Both the position numbers and the translations under genes were made by a program. From Cellulomonas sp. (GTDB lineage: Bacteria; Actinomycetota; Actinomycetes; Actinomycetales; Cellulomonadaceae), in NCBI RefSeq assembly GCF_017744555.1, contig NZ_JAGIBD010000013.1, positions 62,001 to 126,000 on the forward strand: a stretch of 64,000 bases of DNA, in the 5' to 3' direction. This document shows positions 52,351 through 62,551 of the stretch, piece by piece (the first letter of the stretch is position 1; each line of letters begins with the position of its first letter). Below the pieces are notes generated by a model. The model was not told the origin of the DNA, ran no database searches, and worked only from the letters and a program-made list of their open reading frames with translations.

Positions 52351-53304
52351 TCAGAGCGGCAGGAACACGTCGACCGCGATCGCGACCGACAGCAGCGTGA
52401 GGTACGTGATCGACGCGTGGAACACGCTCATCGCCTTGAGCTTGGGGTGCTCGGGGTCCTTCGCGCGCCGCAGCAGGCCGATGCACGACCACAGGAACCA
52501 GACGCCGAGGACCGTCGCCAGGACCGCGTAGACCCACGTCATGTGCGCGACCGGCACGAGCAGGAGCGTGCAGGCGATCATCGCGAGCGTGTAGAGGATC
52601 ATCTCGCGCGCGACCTTGGTGTCCTTCGCGACCACCGGCAGCATCGGCACGCCGGCCCGGGCGTAGTCGCCGCGGAACTTCATCGACAGCGGCCAGTAGT
52701 GCGGCGGTGTCCAGAAGAAGATGACCCCGAACAGCAGCACGGCCGCCCAGCCGACGCCACCCGTCACGGCCGACCAGCCGATCAGCACCGGCATGCAGCC
52801 GGCGGCGCCGCCCCACACGATGTTCTGCGGCGTGCGCCGCTTGAGGATCATCGTGTAGCCGACCACGTAGATGAGGATCGCGAGCGCCGTCAGCATCGAC
52901 GACGCGGGGTTGACGAGGAACCACAGCCAGGCGAGCGAGACCACACCGAGCGCGAGCCCGAACACGAGCGCCGCCCGCGGTGTCACCTCGCCGGTCACGA
53001 TGGGCCGCCGCTTGGTGCGGTTCATGACCTGGTCGATGTCACGGTCGATGTAGCAGTTGAGGACGTTGGCCGATCCGGCCGCCGCAGCGCCGCCCACGAG
53101 CGTGGCGAGCACGAGCCACAGGCTCGGCATGCCGCGCTCCGCGAGGATCATCGTGGGCACCGTGGTCACCAGCAGCAGCTCGATGACGCGCGGCTTCGTC
53201 AGCGCGACGTACGGCCCGACCGTGCCGAGCACCCGTCGCCACGGAGAGGGGCTGGTCTTCGGCGCCGGCTGCACGGTCGCCCTGGCCCCCGGGGTCGGCA
53301 GCAT
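52351..53304 (-). CDS. ctaB: Protoheme IX farnesyltransferase (heme o synthase)
   Basis: 317 residues from ATG 53302-53304, which has GGAG five bases upstream; a GTG at 53349 would add 15 residues. UbiA-type prenyltransferase: the first Asp motif [19 protein letters not shown] (about 82-100) and the second region [23 protein letters not shown]. About eight membrane helices. It attaches a farnesyl group to heme b for cytochrome oxidase. It is divergent from the tkt operon, a conserved actinobacterial arrangement. Confidence 0.94.
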   Translation of the reverse strand: MLPTPGARATVQPAPKTSPSPWRRVLGTVGPYVALTKPRVIELLLVTTVPTMILAERGMPSLWLVLATLVGGAAAAGSANVLNCYIDRDIDQVMNRTKRRPIVTGEVTPRAALVFGLALGVVSLAWLWFLVNPASSMLTALAILIYVVGYTMILKRRTPQNIVWGGAAGCMPVLIGWSAVTGGVGWAAVLLFGVIFFWTPPHYWPLSMKFRGDYARAGVPMLPVVAKDTKVAREMILYTLAMIACTLLLVPVAHMTWVYAVLATVLGVWFLWSCIGLLRRAKDPEHPKLKAMSVFHASITYLTLLSVAIAVDVFLPL

Positions 53305-53665
53305 CGACGCTCCGGCGTCGTCGACTGACAGGGGGCTGCTGAGGCGCACGCGCTGCGGTTCCGTTCGTTCTGCGGCGGGGATGACTGTCGCGCTGCCATG
53401 CTACGGCCTGCCGTGATGCTCGCAGGGCCGCAGCGCCTGTCCAGCCGGTCAGGTGGCGTGTGAGTTCGGTCGCTCGTCGCGACCCGTGGTCAGTCCCGTC
53501 GCCCTTCCCCCAGTGCGATATAGGCTCGACGGGCACGGACCGTCGACCGTTCCCCGCTCCCCGACAGCGAGGGCACGGCGCACGTCCGGCCCGGCGCCCC
53601 GTCGAGGGTGCCCGATCACGTCTGACACGACGCCCGGCCGGTGGCACGGGTGGGAATGAGGTGCT
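53305..53665. other. 361-base divergent promoter region between ctaB and tkt
   Basis: No gene supported. A -10-like GATATAGGCT occurs at about 53517-53526 and could drive the rightward pentose phosphate operon; the matching -35 is unclear. No strong palindrome or riboswitch fold was recognised. Confidence 0.35.
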
Positions 53666-55834
53666 GTGAACGCGAAGGCCCCCCTGGCTCAGACAGTCGG
53701 ATGGACCGACCTCGACCTGCGTGCGGTCGACACGGTGCGTGTCCTCGCGGCCGACGCCGTCGAGAAGGTCGGCAACGGGCATCCGGGGACGGCGATCAGC
53801 CTGGCCCCCGCCGCGTACCTGCTCTACCAGAACGTGCTGCGCCACGACCCGAAGGACCCGCACTGGCTCGGCCGTGACCGGTTCGTCCTGTCGGCCGGCC
53901 ACTCCTGCCTGACGCAGTACATCCAGCTCTACCTGGCCGGGTTCGGCCTGGAGATCGAGGACCTGCAGGCGCTGCGCACATGGGGCTCCAAGACCCCCGG
54001 CCACCCCGAGTACCGCCACACGACCGGTGTCGAGATCACGACCGGCCCGCTCGGCCAGGGCCTGGCCTCGGCGGTCGGTTTCGCCATGGCGCAGCGCCGT
54101 GAGCGCGGCCTGCTCGACCCCGACGCAGCCCCCGGCACGAGCCCGTTCGACCACTACACGTACGTGATCTGCTCGGACGGCGACCTCCAGGAGGGTGTCA
54201 CGAGCGAGGCCTCGTCGGTCGCCGGCACGCAGGAGCTCGGCAACCTCATCGTGCTCTGGGACGACAACCGCATCTCGATCGAGGGCGACACCGAGATCGC
54301 GTTCACCGAGGACGTGCTGGCCCGCTACGAGGCGTACGGCTGGCACGTGCAGTTCGTCGACTGGACCGCCGGCGGCGAGTACCGCGAGGACGTCGACGCG
54401 CTGGCCGCGGCGATCGAGGCCGCGAAGGCCGTCACCGACAAGCCGTCCTTCATCGGCATCCGCACGCTCATCGCGTGGCCGACGCCCACCAAGACGAACG
54501 ACCACTCCTCGCACGGCTCGAAGCTCGGCAGCGAGGCGATCCGCGGCCTCAAGGAGATCCTGGGCTTCGACCCGGAGCAGACGTTCGAGGTCGACCCCGA
54601 GGTCCTCGCGCACACCCGGTCGCTCGCGGACCGTGCCGCCGAGGACCGTGCGGTGTGGCAGAAGTCGTTCGACGCGTGGCGCGCCGCCAACCCCGAGAAC
54701 GCCGAGCTGCTGGACCGGCTCACCGAGCGCCGCCTGCCCGAGGGCTGGGAGGACTCGCTGCCGGTGTTCCCCGCCGGCAAGTCCATCGCGACGCGTGCCG
54801 CGTCCGGCGAGGTGCTGTCGGCCATCGGCCCGGAGCTGCCGGAGCTGTGGGGCGGCTCGGCCGACCTGGCCGGCTCGAACAACACGACGATGAAGGGCGC
54901 CTCGTCCTTCATCCCGGCGAAGCGCTCGACGCACGAGTTCGCGGGCGACGAGTTCGGTCGCACGCTGCACTTCGGCATCCGCGAGCACGGCATGGGCGCG
55001 ATCCTGTCCGGCATCACGCTGCACGGCCTGACCCGCCCGTACGGCGGCACGTTCCTGCAGTTCGCCGACTACATGCGCGGCTCGGTCCGTCTCGCGTCCC
55101 TGATGGGGGTGCCGGCGGTGTACGTGTGGACGCACGACTCGATCGGTCTCGGCGAGGACGGCCCGACCCACCAGCCGGTCGAGCACCTCACCGCGCTGCG
55201 GGCGATCCCGGGCCTCACGGTCCTGCGTCCCGCGGACGCGAACGAGACCGCCCAGGCGTGGAAGGCGATCCTCGAGCACACCGACGGCCCCGTGGGCCTC
55301 ATCCTCACCCGGCAGAACGTCCCGACGTTCCCCCGCGGTGTGGACGGCTTCGCCTCGGCCGAGGGGCTCAAGCGCGGCGCCTACGTGCTGCTCGAGGCGT
55401 CGACGGGTACGCCCGAGGTGATCCTCATCGGCACGGGTTCCGAGGTGCAGCTCGCGGTCGCCGCCCGCGAGACCCTCGAGGCCGCCGGCATCCCGACCCG
55501 CGTGGTGTCCGCGCCGTCGCTCGAGTGGTTCGCGGAGCAGGACGAGGCCTACCGCGAGTCGGTCCTCCCCCGCGCCGTGCGCGCCCGGGTCTCGGTCGAG
55601 GCGGGCATCGCCCTGTCGTGGCACAAGATCGTGGGCGACGCCGGTCGCTCCGTCTCGCTCGAGCACTTCGGTGCCTCGGCGGACGCCGAGACGCTCTACC
55701 GGGAGTTCGGCATCACCGCCGAGGCCGTCGTGGCCGCGGCGCACGAGTCGATCGCCGCCGCCAACGGCGACGCCGCCCCGTCGGCCTCGCAGGCGGCCCC
55801 GACCCAGAGCGGCACCGGGGACCTGCCGGCCTGA
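53666..55834 (+). CDS. tkt: Transketolase
   Basis: 722 residues from a GTG with GAGG just upstream. Thiamine diphosphate domain: [30 protein letters not shown] and [36 protein letters not shown] carrying the GDG...N metal/TPP motif. The pyrimidine domain includes [20 protein letters not shown]-terminal transketolase domain from about 580. It shuttles two-carbon units in the non-oxidative pentose phosphate branch. First gene of the tkt-tal-zwf-opcA-pgl operon. Confidence 0.96.
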   Translation: MNAKAPLAQTVGWTDLDLRAVDTVRVLAADAVEKVGNGHPGTAISLAPAAYLLYQNVLRHDPKDPHWLGRDRFVLSAGHSCLTQYIQLYLAGFGLEIEDLQALRTWGSKTPGHPEYRHTTGVEITTGPLGQGLASAVGFAMAQRRERGLLDPDAAPGTSPFDHYTYVICSDGDLQEGVTSEASSVAGTQELGNLIVLWDDNRISIEGDTEIAFTEDVLARYEAYGWHVQFVDWTAGGEYREDVDALAAAIEAAKAVTDKPSFIGIRTLIAWPTPTKTNDHSSHGSKLGSEAIRGLKEILGFDPEQTFEVDPEVLAHTRSLADRAAEDRAVWQKSFDAWRAANPENAELLDRLTERRLPEGWEDSLPVFPAGKSIATRAASGEVLSAIGPELPELWGGSADLAGSNNTTMKGASSFIPAKRSTHEFAGDEFGRTLHFGIREHGMGAILSGITLHGLTRPYGGTFLQFADYMRGSVRLASLMGVPAVYVWTHDSIGLGEDGPTHQPVEHLTALRAIPGLTVLRPADANETAQAWKAILEHTDGPVGLILTRQNVPTFPRGVDGFASAEGLKRGAYVLLEASTGTPEVILIGTGSEVQLAVAARETLEAAGIPTRVVSAPSLEWFAEQDEAYRESVLPRAVRARVSVEAGIALSWHKIVGDAGRSVSLEHFGASADAETLYREFGITAEAVVAAAHESIAAANGDAAPSASQAAPTQSGTGDLPA

Positions 55835-55895
55835 GCCGGTATGTGGCCCCGCCGCACCCGCGGGGCCGACTGCGGGAAGGAAGTGGGGAACGACC

Positions 55896-57032
55896 ATGGC
55901 ACCGAGCAGCACCCCTCTGGACCGGCTCGTCGACGCGGGAGTGTCGATCTGGCTCGACGACCTCTCGCGGGAGCGCCTGCGCACCGGCAACCTCGGCGAG
56001 CTCGTCGACAGCTCCGGCGTGGTGGGGGTCACGACCAACCCGACCATCTTCGCGAGCGCGCTGTCGAAGGGGGACGCGTACGACGCCCAGCTCCGTGAGC
56101 TGGCGGCGTCGGGCGCGTCCCTCGACGACGCCGTGTTCGCGATCACCACGGACGACGTGCGTGCCGGCGCGGACGTGCTGCGTCCCGTGTACGACCGCAC
56201 GGACGGCGTGGACGGGCGCGTGTCGATCGAGGTCGACCCCCGCCTGGCGAAGGACACCGACGGCACGGTCGCGTCCGCGAAGGCGCTGTGGTCGACGGTC
56301 GACCGGCCGAACGTCTTCATCAAGATCCCGGCGACCCTCGAGGGGCTCCCCGCGATCACGGCCGTGCTCGCGGAGGGCATCAGCGTGAACGTCACGCTGA
56401 TCTTCTCCCTCGAGCGCTACCGAGCCGTGCTGGACGCGTTCCTCGCGGGCATGGAGCAGGCGAAGGCGAACGGTCACGACCTCGCGCCGATCGCGTCCGT
56501 CGCGTCGTTCTTCGTGTCCCGCGTGGACACGGCGATCGACCCGCAGCTCGACGAGATCGGGACCCCCGAGGCGGCCGAGCTGCGCGGCAAGGCGGCCATC
56601 GCGAACGCGCGGCTCGCGTACGGCGTCTATCAGGAGGTCGTCGCGAGCGACCGCTGGAAGGCACTCGCGGATGCCGGCGCGCACCCGCAGCGGCCGCTGT
56701 GGGCGTCCACGGGCGTCAAGGACAAGGCCTACCCGGACACGCTGTACGTCGACGAGCTCGTCGTGGCCGGCGTCGTGAACACGATGCCGGAGGCCACGCT
56801 CAAGGCAGTCATCGACCACGGCGGGGACGGGGCCGACACGGTCACCGGCCGTCAGGACGAGGCCGCCGCGACCATCGCGCGCCTGCGCGCGGTCGGCATC
56901 GACATCGATCAGGTCACGCAGCAGCTGGAGGACGAGGGCGTGGAGAAGTTCACGACGAGCTGGGGCCAGCTCCTCGACACCGTGACCGAGGGCCTGCGCA
57001 CCGCCGGTGCGTCCGCAGAGGAGGCCAGGTGA
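55896..57032 (+). CDS. tal: Transaldolase
   Basis: 378 residues; GGAAGGAAG lies upstream of the [20 protein letters not shown] and [13 protein letters not shown] mark the long actinobacterial transaldolase. The Schiff-base Lys is in VFIKIPAT (about 131-137). [13 protein letters not shown] and [20 protein letters not shown] follow. It transfers dihydroxyacetone units in the pentose phosphate pathway. Stop overlaps zwf by 4 bases. Confidence 0.96.
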   Translation: MAPSSTPLDRLVDAGVSIWLDDLSRERLRTGNLGELVDSSGVVGVTTNPTIFASALSKGDAYDAQLRELAASGASLDDAVFAITTDDVRAGADVLRPVYDRTDGVDGRVSIEVDPRLAKDTDGTVASAKALWSTVDRPNVFIKIPATLEGLPAITAVLAEGISVNVTLIFSLERYRAVLDAFLAGMEQAKANGHDLAPIASVASFFVSRVDTAIDPQLDEIGTPEAAELRGKAAIANARLAYGVYQEVVASDRWKALADAGAHPQRPLWASTGVKDKAYPDTLYVDELVVAGVVNTMPEATLKAVIDHGGDGADTVTGRQDEAAATIARLRAVGIDIDQVTQQLEDEGVEKFTTSWGQLLDTVTEGLRTAGASAEEAR

Positions 57033-58567
57033 GCGCCAAGGTCGCCGAGGGGCACAACCCGCTCCGCGACCCCCGCGACCGCCGGCTCCCCCGTATCGCC
57101 GGGCCGTCCGGCCTGGTGATCTTCGGGGTCACCGGCGACCTCGCACGCAAGAAGCTCATGCCCGCCGTGTACGACCTCACGAACCGCGGCCTGCTCCCCC
57201 CGGGTTTCGCGCTCACGGGCTTCGCCCGCCGGGACTGGGCCACGCAGGACTTCGCGGAGATCGTGCACGACTCGGTCAAGGAGCACGCCCGGACCCCGTT
57301 CCGGGAGGCGACCTGGCGCCAGCTGTCCGAAGGCATCCGGTTCGTGCAGGGCACGTTCGACGACGACGACGCGTTCGACCGCCTCCGGGAGACCGTCGAG
57401 GAGCTCGACGTCTCCCGCGGCACGGGCGGCAACCACGCGTTCTACCTCTCGATCCCGCCGAGCTCGTTCCCGGTGGTGTGCAAGCAGCTCGCACGGTCCG
57501 GCCTCTCCCAGCCGTCCGACGGCACGTGGCGACGGGTCGTCATCGAGAAGCCGTTCGGTCACGACCTGAAGAGCGCGCAGGAGCTCAACGACATCGTCTC
57601 CTCGGTGTTCCGGCCGGACGACATCTTCCGAATCGACCACTACCTCGGCAAGGAGACGGTCCAGAACCTGCTGGCGCTGCGGTTCGCGAACCAGCTGTTC
57701 GAACCGATCTGGAACTCCAACTACGTCGACCACGTGCAGATCACGATGGCCGAGGACATCGGCATCGGCGGCCGGGCCGGTTACTACGACGGCATCGGCG
57801 CGGCACGCGACGTGATCCAGAACCACCTGCTGCAGCTCCTCGCCCTCACGGCGATGGAGGAGCCCGTCTCGTTCGAGGCCGAGGGCCTGCGCGCCGAGAA
57901 GATCAAGGCGCTCTCGGCGGTCCGGCTCCCCCGCGACCTGGGCAAGCACACCGCGCGCGGCCAGTACACGGCCGGGTGGCAGGGCGGCGAGAACGTCGTC
58001 GGCTACCTCGAGGAGGAGGGGTTCAACCCGCACTCCACGACGGAGACCTTCGCGGCGATCCGCCTCGACATCGACACCCGTCGCTGGGCGGGCGTGCCGT
58101 TCTACCTGCGTACAGGCAAGCGGCTCGGCCGGCGCGTCACCGAGATCGCGGTCGTGTTCAAGAAGGCACCGCACCTGCCGTTCGAGTCGACCGCGACCGA
58201 GGAGCTCGGCAAGAACGCGCTCGTCATCCGCGTGCAGCCCGACGAGGGTGTGACCCTGCGATTCGGTGCCAAGGTGCCCGGCACCGCGATGGAGGTCCGC
58301 GACGTCACGATGGACTTCGGCTACGGCCACGCGTTCACGGAGTCGTCGCCCGAGGCGTACGAGCGGCTGATCCTCGACGTCCTGCTGGGCGACCCGCCGC
58401 TGTTCCCGCGGCACGAAGAGGTCGAGCTCTCGTGGAAGATCCTCGACCCGATCACCGAGTACTGGGCGTCGAAGGGCAAGCCTGACGAGTACCGGTCGGG
58501 CACGTGGGGCCCGGCGTCCGCGGACAAGATGATGGAGCGCGACGGGCGCTCGTGGAGGCGGCCGTGA
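57029..58567 (+). CDS. zwf: Glucose-6-phosphate 1-dehydrogenase
   Basis: 512 residues from a GTG overlapping tal. NADP motif [20 protein letters not shown] (about 31-50). Active-site [19 protein letters not shown] (about 193-211) contains the catalytic His pair. [10 protein letters not shown] and [16 protein letters not shown] follow. It oxidises glucose-6-phosphate to 6-phosphogluconolactone. The opcA gene right behind it encodes its usual actinobacterial partner, so activation by OpcA is expected. Confidence 0.97.
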   Translation: MSAKVAEGHNPLRDPRDRRLPRIAGPSGLVIFGVTGDLARKKLMPAVYDLTNRGLLPPGFALTGFARRDWATQDFAEIVHDSVKEHARTPFREATWRQLSEGIRFVQGTFDDDDAFDRLRETVEELDVSRGTGGNHAFYLSIPPSSFPVVCKQLARSGLSQPSDGTWRRVVIEKPFGHDLKSAQELNDIVSSVFRPDDIFRIDHYLGKETVQNLLALRFANQLFEPIWNSNYVDHVQITMAEDIGIGGRAGYYDGIGAARDVIQNHLLQLLALTAMEEPVSFEAEGLRAEKIKALSAVRLPRDLGKHTARGQYTAGWQGGENVVGYLEEEGFNPHSTTETFAAIRLDIDTRRWAGVPFYLRTGKRLGRRVTEIAVVFKKAPHLPFESTATEELGKNALVIRVQPDEGVTLRFGAKVPGTAMEVRDVTMDFGYGHAFTESSPEAYERLILDVLLGDPPLFPRHEEVELSWKILDPITEYWASKGKPDEYRSGTWGPASADKMMERDGRSWRRP

Positions 58568-59481
58568 TCATCAACCTGCCCGAGACGACGACGCGCGACA
58601 TCAACAAGCGGCTGGTCCAGGAGCGGGACGAGGGCGGCGCCATCGCGCTCGGCCGGGTGCTCAACCTGCTCATCGACGCGGGTGCGCACGACCCCGAGGA
58701 GGCCATCGCGGCCGCCAACGACGCGAGCCGCGAGCACCCCTGCCGGGTCATCGTCATCTCGAAGGACACCAAGCAGCGGTCCGCGACGCTCGACGCGCAG
58801 ATCCGGCTCGGCGGCGACGCGGGTGCGAGCGAGGTGATCGTGCTGCGACCCTCCGGCGAGCTCGACGACCACCTGGACACGCTCGTCATGCCCCTGCTGC
58901 TGCCCGACGCGCCGATCGTCACGTGGTGGCCGTTCGACGTGCCGTCCAACCCGTCCGAGCACCCCCTCGGTGCGATGGCGCAGCGCCGCATCACCGACAC
59001 GTCCCAGGTCGCGAAGCCCCCGGCCGAGCTGCGCAAGCTGTCCGACGTGTACGTGGACGGCGACACGGACCTGGCGTGGACCCGAGCGACGCTGTGGCGC
59101 GGGCTCATCGCCGCGACGCTCGACCAGCCGCCGTACGAGCCCGTCCGGCGGGCCGTCGTGGTCGGTGAGTCGACGCACCCGTCGGTGGACCTCATGGCCG
59201 CGTGGCTGGCCCAGTCGCTGCGCTGCCCGGTCGACGTCGAGCGGCTCAAGGACGCGCCCGCGATCACGCAGGTGCGGCTCGAGCGTGCGTCGGGCGACAT
59301 CGTCCTCGACCGCCCGGACGGCAAGACCGCCGCGCTGCGGCAGCCGAACCAGCCCGAGCACCGGATCGCCCTGCCGATCCGGCAGCTGCGCGAGTGCCTC
59401 GCGGAGGAGCTGCGCCGCCTGGACGCGGACGACGTGTACGGCGAGGTGCTGCAGAAGGGCCTCGCGAGGATCGACGCGTGA
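58564..59481 (+). CDS. opcA: Glucose-6-phosphate dehydrogenase assembly protein OpcA
   Basis: 305 residues from a GTG overlapping zwf. Family motifs: INLPETTTRDINKRLVQERDEGGAIALGRVLNLL, SREHPCRVIVIS, LDDHLDTLVMPLLLPDAPIVTWWP and SDVYVDGDTDLAWTRATLWRGLIAATLDQPP. OpcA supports assembly or redox control of Zwf in actinobacteria and cyanobacteria. Coupled to the next gene by a GTGA overlap. Confidence 0.95.
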   Translation: MIINLPETTTRDINKRLVQERDEGGAIALGRVLNLLIDAGAHDPEEAIAAANDASREHPCRVIVISKDTKQRSATLDAQIRLGGDAGASEVIVLRPSGELDDHLDTLVMPLLLPDAPIVTWWPFDVPSNPSEHPLGAMAQRRITDTSQVAKPPAELRKLSDVYVDGDTDLAWTRATLWRGLIAATLDQPPYEPVRRAVVVGESTHPSVDLMAAWLAQSLRCPVDVERLKDAPAITQVRLERASGDIVLDRPDGKTAALRQPNQPEHRIALPIRQLRECLAEELRRLDADDVYGEVLQKGLARIDA

Positions 59482-60905
59482 CCGCGCGCGACGTCGTCGT
59501 CCACCCGGACGCGACGGTGCTCGCGGAGGCGGTCGCCGCACGGCTGCTCACCCGCCTGGTCGACGTGCAGTCGCACCGCCGCCCCGTCCACGTCGTGCTG
59601 ACCGGCGGGACCGTCGGCATCGCGACCCTCGCCGCCGTCGCCGCCAGCCCGGTGCGCCACGCCGTCGACTGGTCAGGCGTGCACCTGTGGTGGGGCGACG
59701 AGCGGTTCGTCCCCGACGGCCACCCCGACCGCAACGAGACGCAGGCGCGCACGGCCCTCATCGACGCGCTGGGCGACGCACTGCCCGCCCGCAACGTGCA
59801 CCCGATGCCGGCGCTCAGCGACGACGTCCCGACGCCTGAGGCGTCCGCGACGGCCTGCGCCGCCGAGCTCGCGCGCTGGTCGTCCCACGGCGCGCACGTC
59901 CCCGCGTTCGACGTGCTGCTGCTCGGCATGGGACCCGACGGGCACGTCGCGTCCCTGTTCCCGGGGCATGAGGCGCTCGACGTGGTGGGCGCGACGACGG
60001 TCGGGGTGCACGGCTCCCCCAAGCCTCCGCCGGAGCGCGTCTCGCTGACCTTCGAGGCACTCCACGCCGCGCGTGAGGTCTGGGTCGTCGCTGCGGGTGC
60101 CGAGAAGGCCGGCGCCGTCGCGGCGGCGCTCTCCGACGGCGACGTGCACGACGTCCCCGCGGCAGGAGCCCTCGGCCTCGAGCGCACCGTCTGGCTCGTC
60201 GACGTGGCCGCCGCGCAGGAGGTCGCCGCGGCTCCCCCGGCAGGCCAGGCGCTGTGGTCAGCGGTCGACGAGTACTTCTCCCCGCTCGCGCAGGAGGACG
60301 ACGCACTCGTCACGGTCCGGCACAACGCCGCGCAGCACGGCCTGCCCGACATCGCCGTCACCCCGAACCAAGGTGCGCTGCTCCAGATCCTCGCCCGTTC
60401 GATCGGCGCCCGGCGCGTCCTGGAGCTCGGCACGCTCGGCGGCTACAGCACGCTGTGGCTCGCGCGGGCGCTCCCGGACGACGGACGGCTCGTGTCGCTC
60501 GAGATCGACGCGGCGCACGCCGAGGTCGCCCGCACGTCCCTCGCGGCCGCGGGAGTCGCTCAGCTGGTCGACGTCGTCGTCGGGCCGGCCGCCGAGACCC
60601 TCGACCGGCTCGCGGCCGAGGGTGTGGAGCCGTTCGACCTCGTGTTCGTCGACGCCGACAAGCAGTCGCTCGCCCGGTACCTCGACCAGGTGCTCCCGCT
60701 GGTCCGTCCGGGGGCGCTCGTCGTGGTGGACAACGTCGTGCGCGGCGGGGCCGTCATCGAGCCGCAGCACCCCGACGACCGTGTCCAGGGCGTCCGCCGG
60801 TTCGCCGAGCGCCTCGTCGATCTCCCGAGTGTCGAGGCGACCGTCGTCCAGACCGTCGGGTCGAAGGGGTACGACGGCTTCGCGCTCCTGCGCGTCAAGG
60901 ACTGA
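59478..60905 (+). CDS. pgl: 6-phosphogluconolactonase fused to SAM-dependent O-methyltransferase
   Basis: 475 residues in one uninterrupted frame from a GTG. Residues ~1-248 are 6-phosphogluconolactonase: LTGGTVGIATL, WWGDERFVPDGHPDRNE, LLLGMGPDGHVASLFPG and WVVAAGAEKAGAV. Residues ~258-475 are an O-methyltransferase of the family-3 (catechol/caffeoyl-CoA-like) type: LWSAVDEYFSPL, VLELGTLGGYSTLWLARAL, VFVDADKQSLARYLDQVLPLVRPGALVVVDNVV and VGSKGYDGFALL. Normally these are separate genes. No in-frame ATG or GTG lies near the junction, though AGGAGG occurs at about 60217. Fusion by stop loss, or a sequencing indel, would explain it. Confidence 0.85.
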   Translation: MTARDVVVHPDATVLAEAVAARLLTRLVDVQSHRRPVHVVLTGGTVGIATLAAVAASPVRHAVDWSGVHLWWGDERFVPDGHPDRNETQARTALIDALGDALPARNVHPMPALSDDVPTPEASATACAAELARWSSHGAHVPAFDVLLLGMGPDGHVASLFPGHEALDVVGATTVGVHGSPKPPPERVSLTFEALHAAREVWVVAAGAEKAGAVAAALSDGDVHDVPAAGALGLERTVWLVDVAAAQEVAAAPPAGQALWSAVDEYFSPLAQEDDALVTVRHNAAQHGLPDIAVTPNQGALLQILARSIGARRVLELGTLGGYSTLWLARALPDDGRLVSLEIDAAHAEVARTSLAAAGVAQLVDVVVGPAAETLDRLAAEGVEPFDLVFVDADKQSLARYLDQVLPLVRPGALVVVDNVVRGGAVIEPQHPDDRVQGVRRFAERLVDLPSVEATVVQTVGSKGYDGFALLRVKD

Positions 60906-60914
60906 CCCACGCAC

Positions 60915-60959
60915 GACGAAGGCCCTGACACCGGTGCTCCCGGTGACAGGGCCTTCGTC
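60915..60959. terminator. Strong bidirectional terminator
   Basis: 13-bp perfect outer stem (60915-60927 with 60947-60959), one A-A mismatch, then a 6-bp inner stem with a 5-base loop. It lies between the convergent pentose phosphate operon and rbpA. Confidence 0.88.
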
Positions 60960-60975
60960 ATGACCTGCTGCGTGC

Positions 60976-61323
60976 TCAGCCTCCGCGGCGGGCCCGGAGC
61001 GCGGCGAGCGCCTCGTCGAGGATCGCGGCACCGTCCTCGTCGGACCGGCGCTCCTTCACGTAGGCCAGGTGCGTCTTGTACGGCTCGTTCTTGGACGGCG
61101 ACGGCGGGTTCTCCTGGTCCTGACCGGCCGGGAACCCGCACCGCGGGCAGTCCCACGTCAGGGGCGCCTCGTCGGCGGCCTCCTCCGCGAAGCTCGGCCG
61201 CGTCTCGTGGCCGTTCGCGCACCAGTACGAGATCCAGACGCGAGGAGCCGCGTCGCCGCGCTCCGCCTCGCCCATGGGACCGGCTCCGACTCGCGACCCC
61301 CTGATCGCACTTCCGCTCGCCAT
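60976..61323 (-). CDS. rbpA: RNA polymerase-binding protein RbpA
   Basis: 115 residues, start MASGSAIRGSRVGAGPMGEAERGDAAPR at ATG 61321-61323. The core WISYWCANGHETRPSF...LTWDCPRCGFPAG has the CxxGH/CPRC zinc-ligand pattern. The tail THLAYVKERRSDEDGAAILDEALAALRARR contains the sigma-interacting helix region. RbpA stabilises the open complex with the housekeeping sigma factor in actinobacteria. Next to secG, as usual. Confidence 0.92.
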   Translation of the reverse strand: MASGSAIRGSRVGAGPMGEAERGDAAPRVWISYWCANGHETRPSFAEEAADEAPLTWDCPRCGFPAGQDQENPPSPSKNEPYKTHLAYVKERRSDEDGAAILDEALAALRARRGG

Positions 61324-61336
61324 CGACCGGCCCCTC

Positions 61337-61582
61337 TCAGTCCGACACGCGCTCGAGAAGCCCGAGCAGGATGATGATGGCCGTCCAGGCCAGAGCCACG
61401 CCGACCGTGATGCGGTTGAGGTTGCGCTCCGCGACGCCCGACGAACCGGCGCTGCTCGTGATGCCACCGCCGAACATGTCCGACAGACCGCCTCCCTTGC
61501 CCTTGTGCAGCAGCACGAGCGGGACGAGCAGGAGGCTGGTCAGGACCAGCAGCACCTGAAGGGTGATGCGCAGGGCGTTCAC
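61337..61582 (-). CDS. secG: Preprotein translocase subunit SecG
   Basis: 81 residues from a GTG after GAGGAA. Two membrane helices (about 4-26 and 57-76) flank the conserved loop LHKGKGGGLSDMFGGGITSSAGSSGVAERNLNRIT. It is the small accessory subunit of SecYEG. The frame is open upstream, but the family length fixes the start. Confidence 0.94.
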   Translation of the reverse strand: MNALRITLQVLLVLTSLLLVPLVLLHKGKGGGLSDMFGGGITSSAGSSGVAERNLNRITVGVALAWTAIIILLGLLERVSD

Positions 61583-61708
61583 GTCGTGTCGTTCCTCACT
61601 GGACGGGCACGTCGCGGCCGGTTGGCTGCGACGCTGCGGATGACCGCGGTACAGGGTAGGCGACGAGTGGCGGTTCGATCCACCACCGCCCACCGCTCGA
61701 CCGGCAGA

Positions 61709-61741
61709 CGGACGGGCCCCGGCGTCCCCGGGGCCCGTCCG
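61709..61741 (-). terminator. Hairpin terminator after tpiA
   Basis: Perfect 14-bp GC-rich stem (61709-61722 with 61728-61741, 5-base loop), 13 bases beyond the tpiA stop. secG downstream therefore needs its own promoter or read-through. Confidence 0.82.
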
Positions 61742-61754
61742 GTCGAAGACCGGG

Positions 61755-62549
61755 TCAGAGACCGACGGCGTGCGCCTGGTAGCGCGCGATCTTCGCGAAC
61801 TCCTCGGGGTCGAGGCTCGCGCCACCGACCAGCGCACCGTCGACGTCGGGCTTCGCCATGATCGACGCGACGTTCGACGACTTCACCGAACCGCCGTACA
61901 GCACGCGCACGGCCTGCGCCGTGTCCTCGTCGTACAGCTCGGCGAGCCGGGCACGGATGGCCTCGGACATCTCCTGGGCGTCCTCCGGCGTCGCCGTCTC
62001 GCCCGTGCCGATCGCCCACACGGGCTCGTAGGCGATGACGACGTCACGGACCTGCTCGGCCGTGACTTCGGCCAGGCCACCCTCGAGCTGGAGCAGCGTG
62101 TGCTGCACGTGGGCCGCCGCGCGGCGCGTGTCGAGGTCCTCGCCGATGCACAGGATCGGGCTGATGCCCTCCTCGAGCGCGTTGCGGAGCTTCGCGTTGA
62201 CGAGCGCGTCCGACTCGTTGTGGTACTCGCGACGCTCCGAGTGACCGACGGTCACGTACGAGACGCCGAGCTTCGCCAGGAACACGGGCGAGATCTCACC
62301 CGTGTACGCGCCCGCCTTGTGCGCGGACAGGTCCTGCGCACCGTACTTGAGCTCGAGCTTGTCGGCGTCCACGAGGGTCTGCACGCTGCGCAGGTCGGTG
62401 AACGGCGGCAGGACCGCGACCTCGACGGCCGAGAAGTCGTGCTTGCCGTCGCGCAGCGCCCACGCGAGCTTCTGCACTGTGTGCGTCGCCTGGTGGTGGT
62501 CCAGGTTCATCTTCCAGTTGCCCGCCATCAGCGGGGTACGCGTCGTCAC
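61755..62549 (-). CDS. tpiA: Triosephosphate isomerase
   Basis: 264 residues. MAGNWKMN at 8-15 with the active-site Lys. [12 protein letters not shown] with the electrophilic His, [11 protein letters not shown] with the catalytic Glu, LYGGSVK and [14 protein letters not shown] for the phosphate. Interconverts DHAP and glyceraldehyde-3-phosphate. It starts two bases after the pgk stop, so it is co-transcribed with pgk. Confidence 0.97.
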   Translation of the reverse strand: MTTRTPLMAGNWKMNLDHHQATHTVQKLAWALRDGKHDFSAVEVAVLPPFTDLRSVQTLVDADKLELKYGAQDLSAHKAGAYTGEISPVFLAKLGVSYVTVGHSERREYHNESDALVNAKLRNALEEGISPILCIGEDLDTRRAAAHVQHTLLQLEGGLAEVTAEQVRDVVIAYEPVWAIGTGETATPEDAQEMSEAIRARLAELYDEDTAQAVRVLYGGSVKSSNVASIMAKPDVDGALVGGASLDPEEFAKIARYQAHAVGL

Positions 62550-62551
62550 GC

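Noticed and set aside
53039-56395. 1,118-codon minus-strand frame opposite tkt and tal
   Set aside because: Shadow of transketolase and transaldolase; no recognisable domain.
60217-60222. AGGAGG as ribosome site for a separate methyltransferase gene
   Set aside because: No ATG, GTG or TTG in the right frame follows at usable distance; the frame reads through from pgl.
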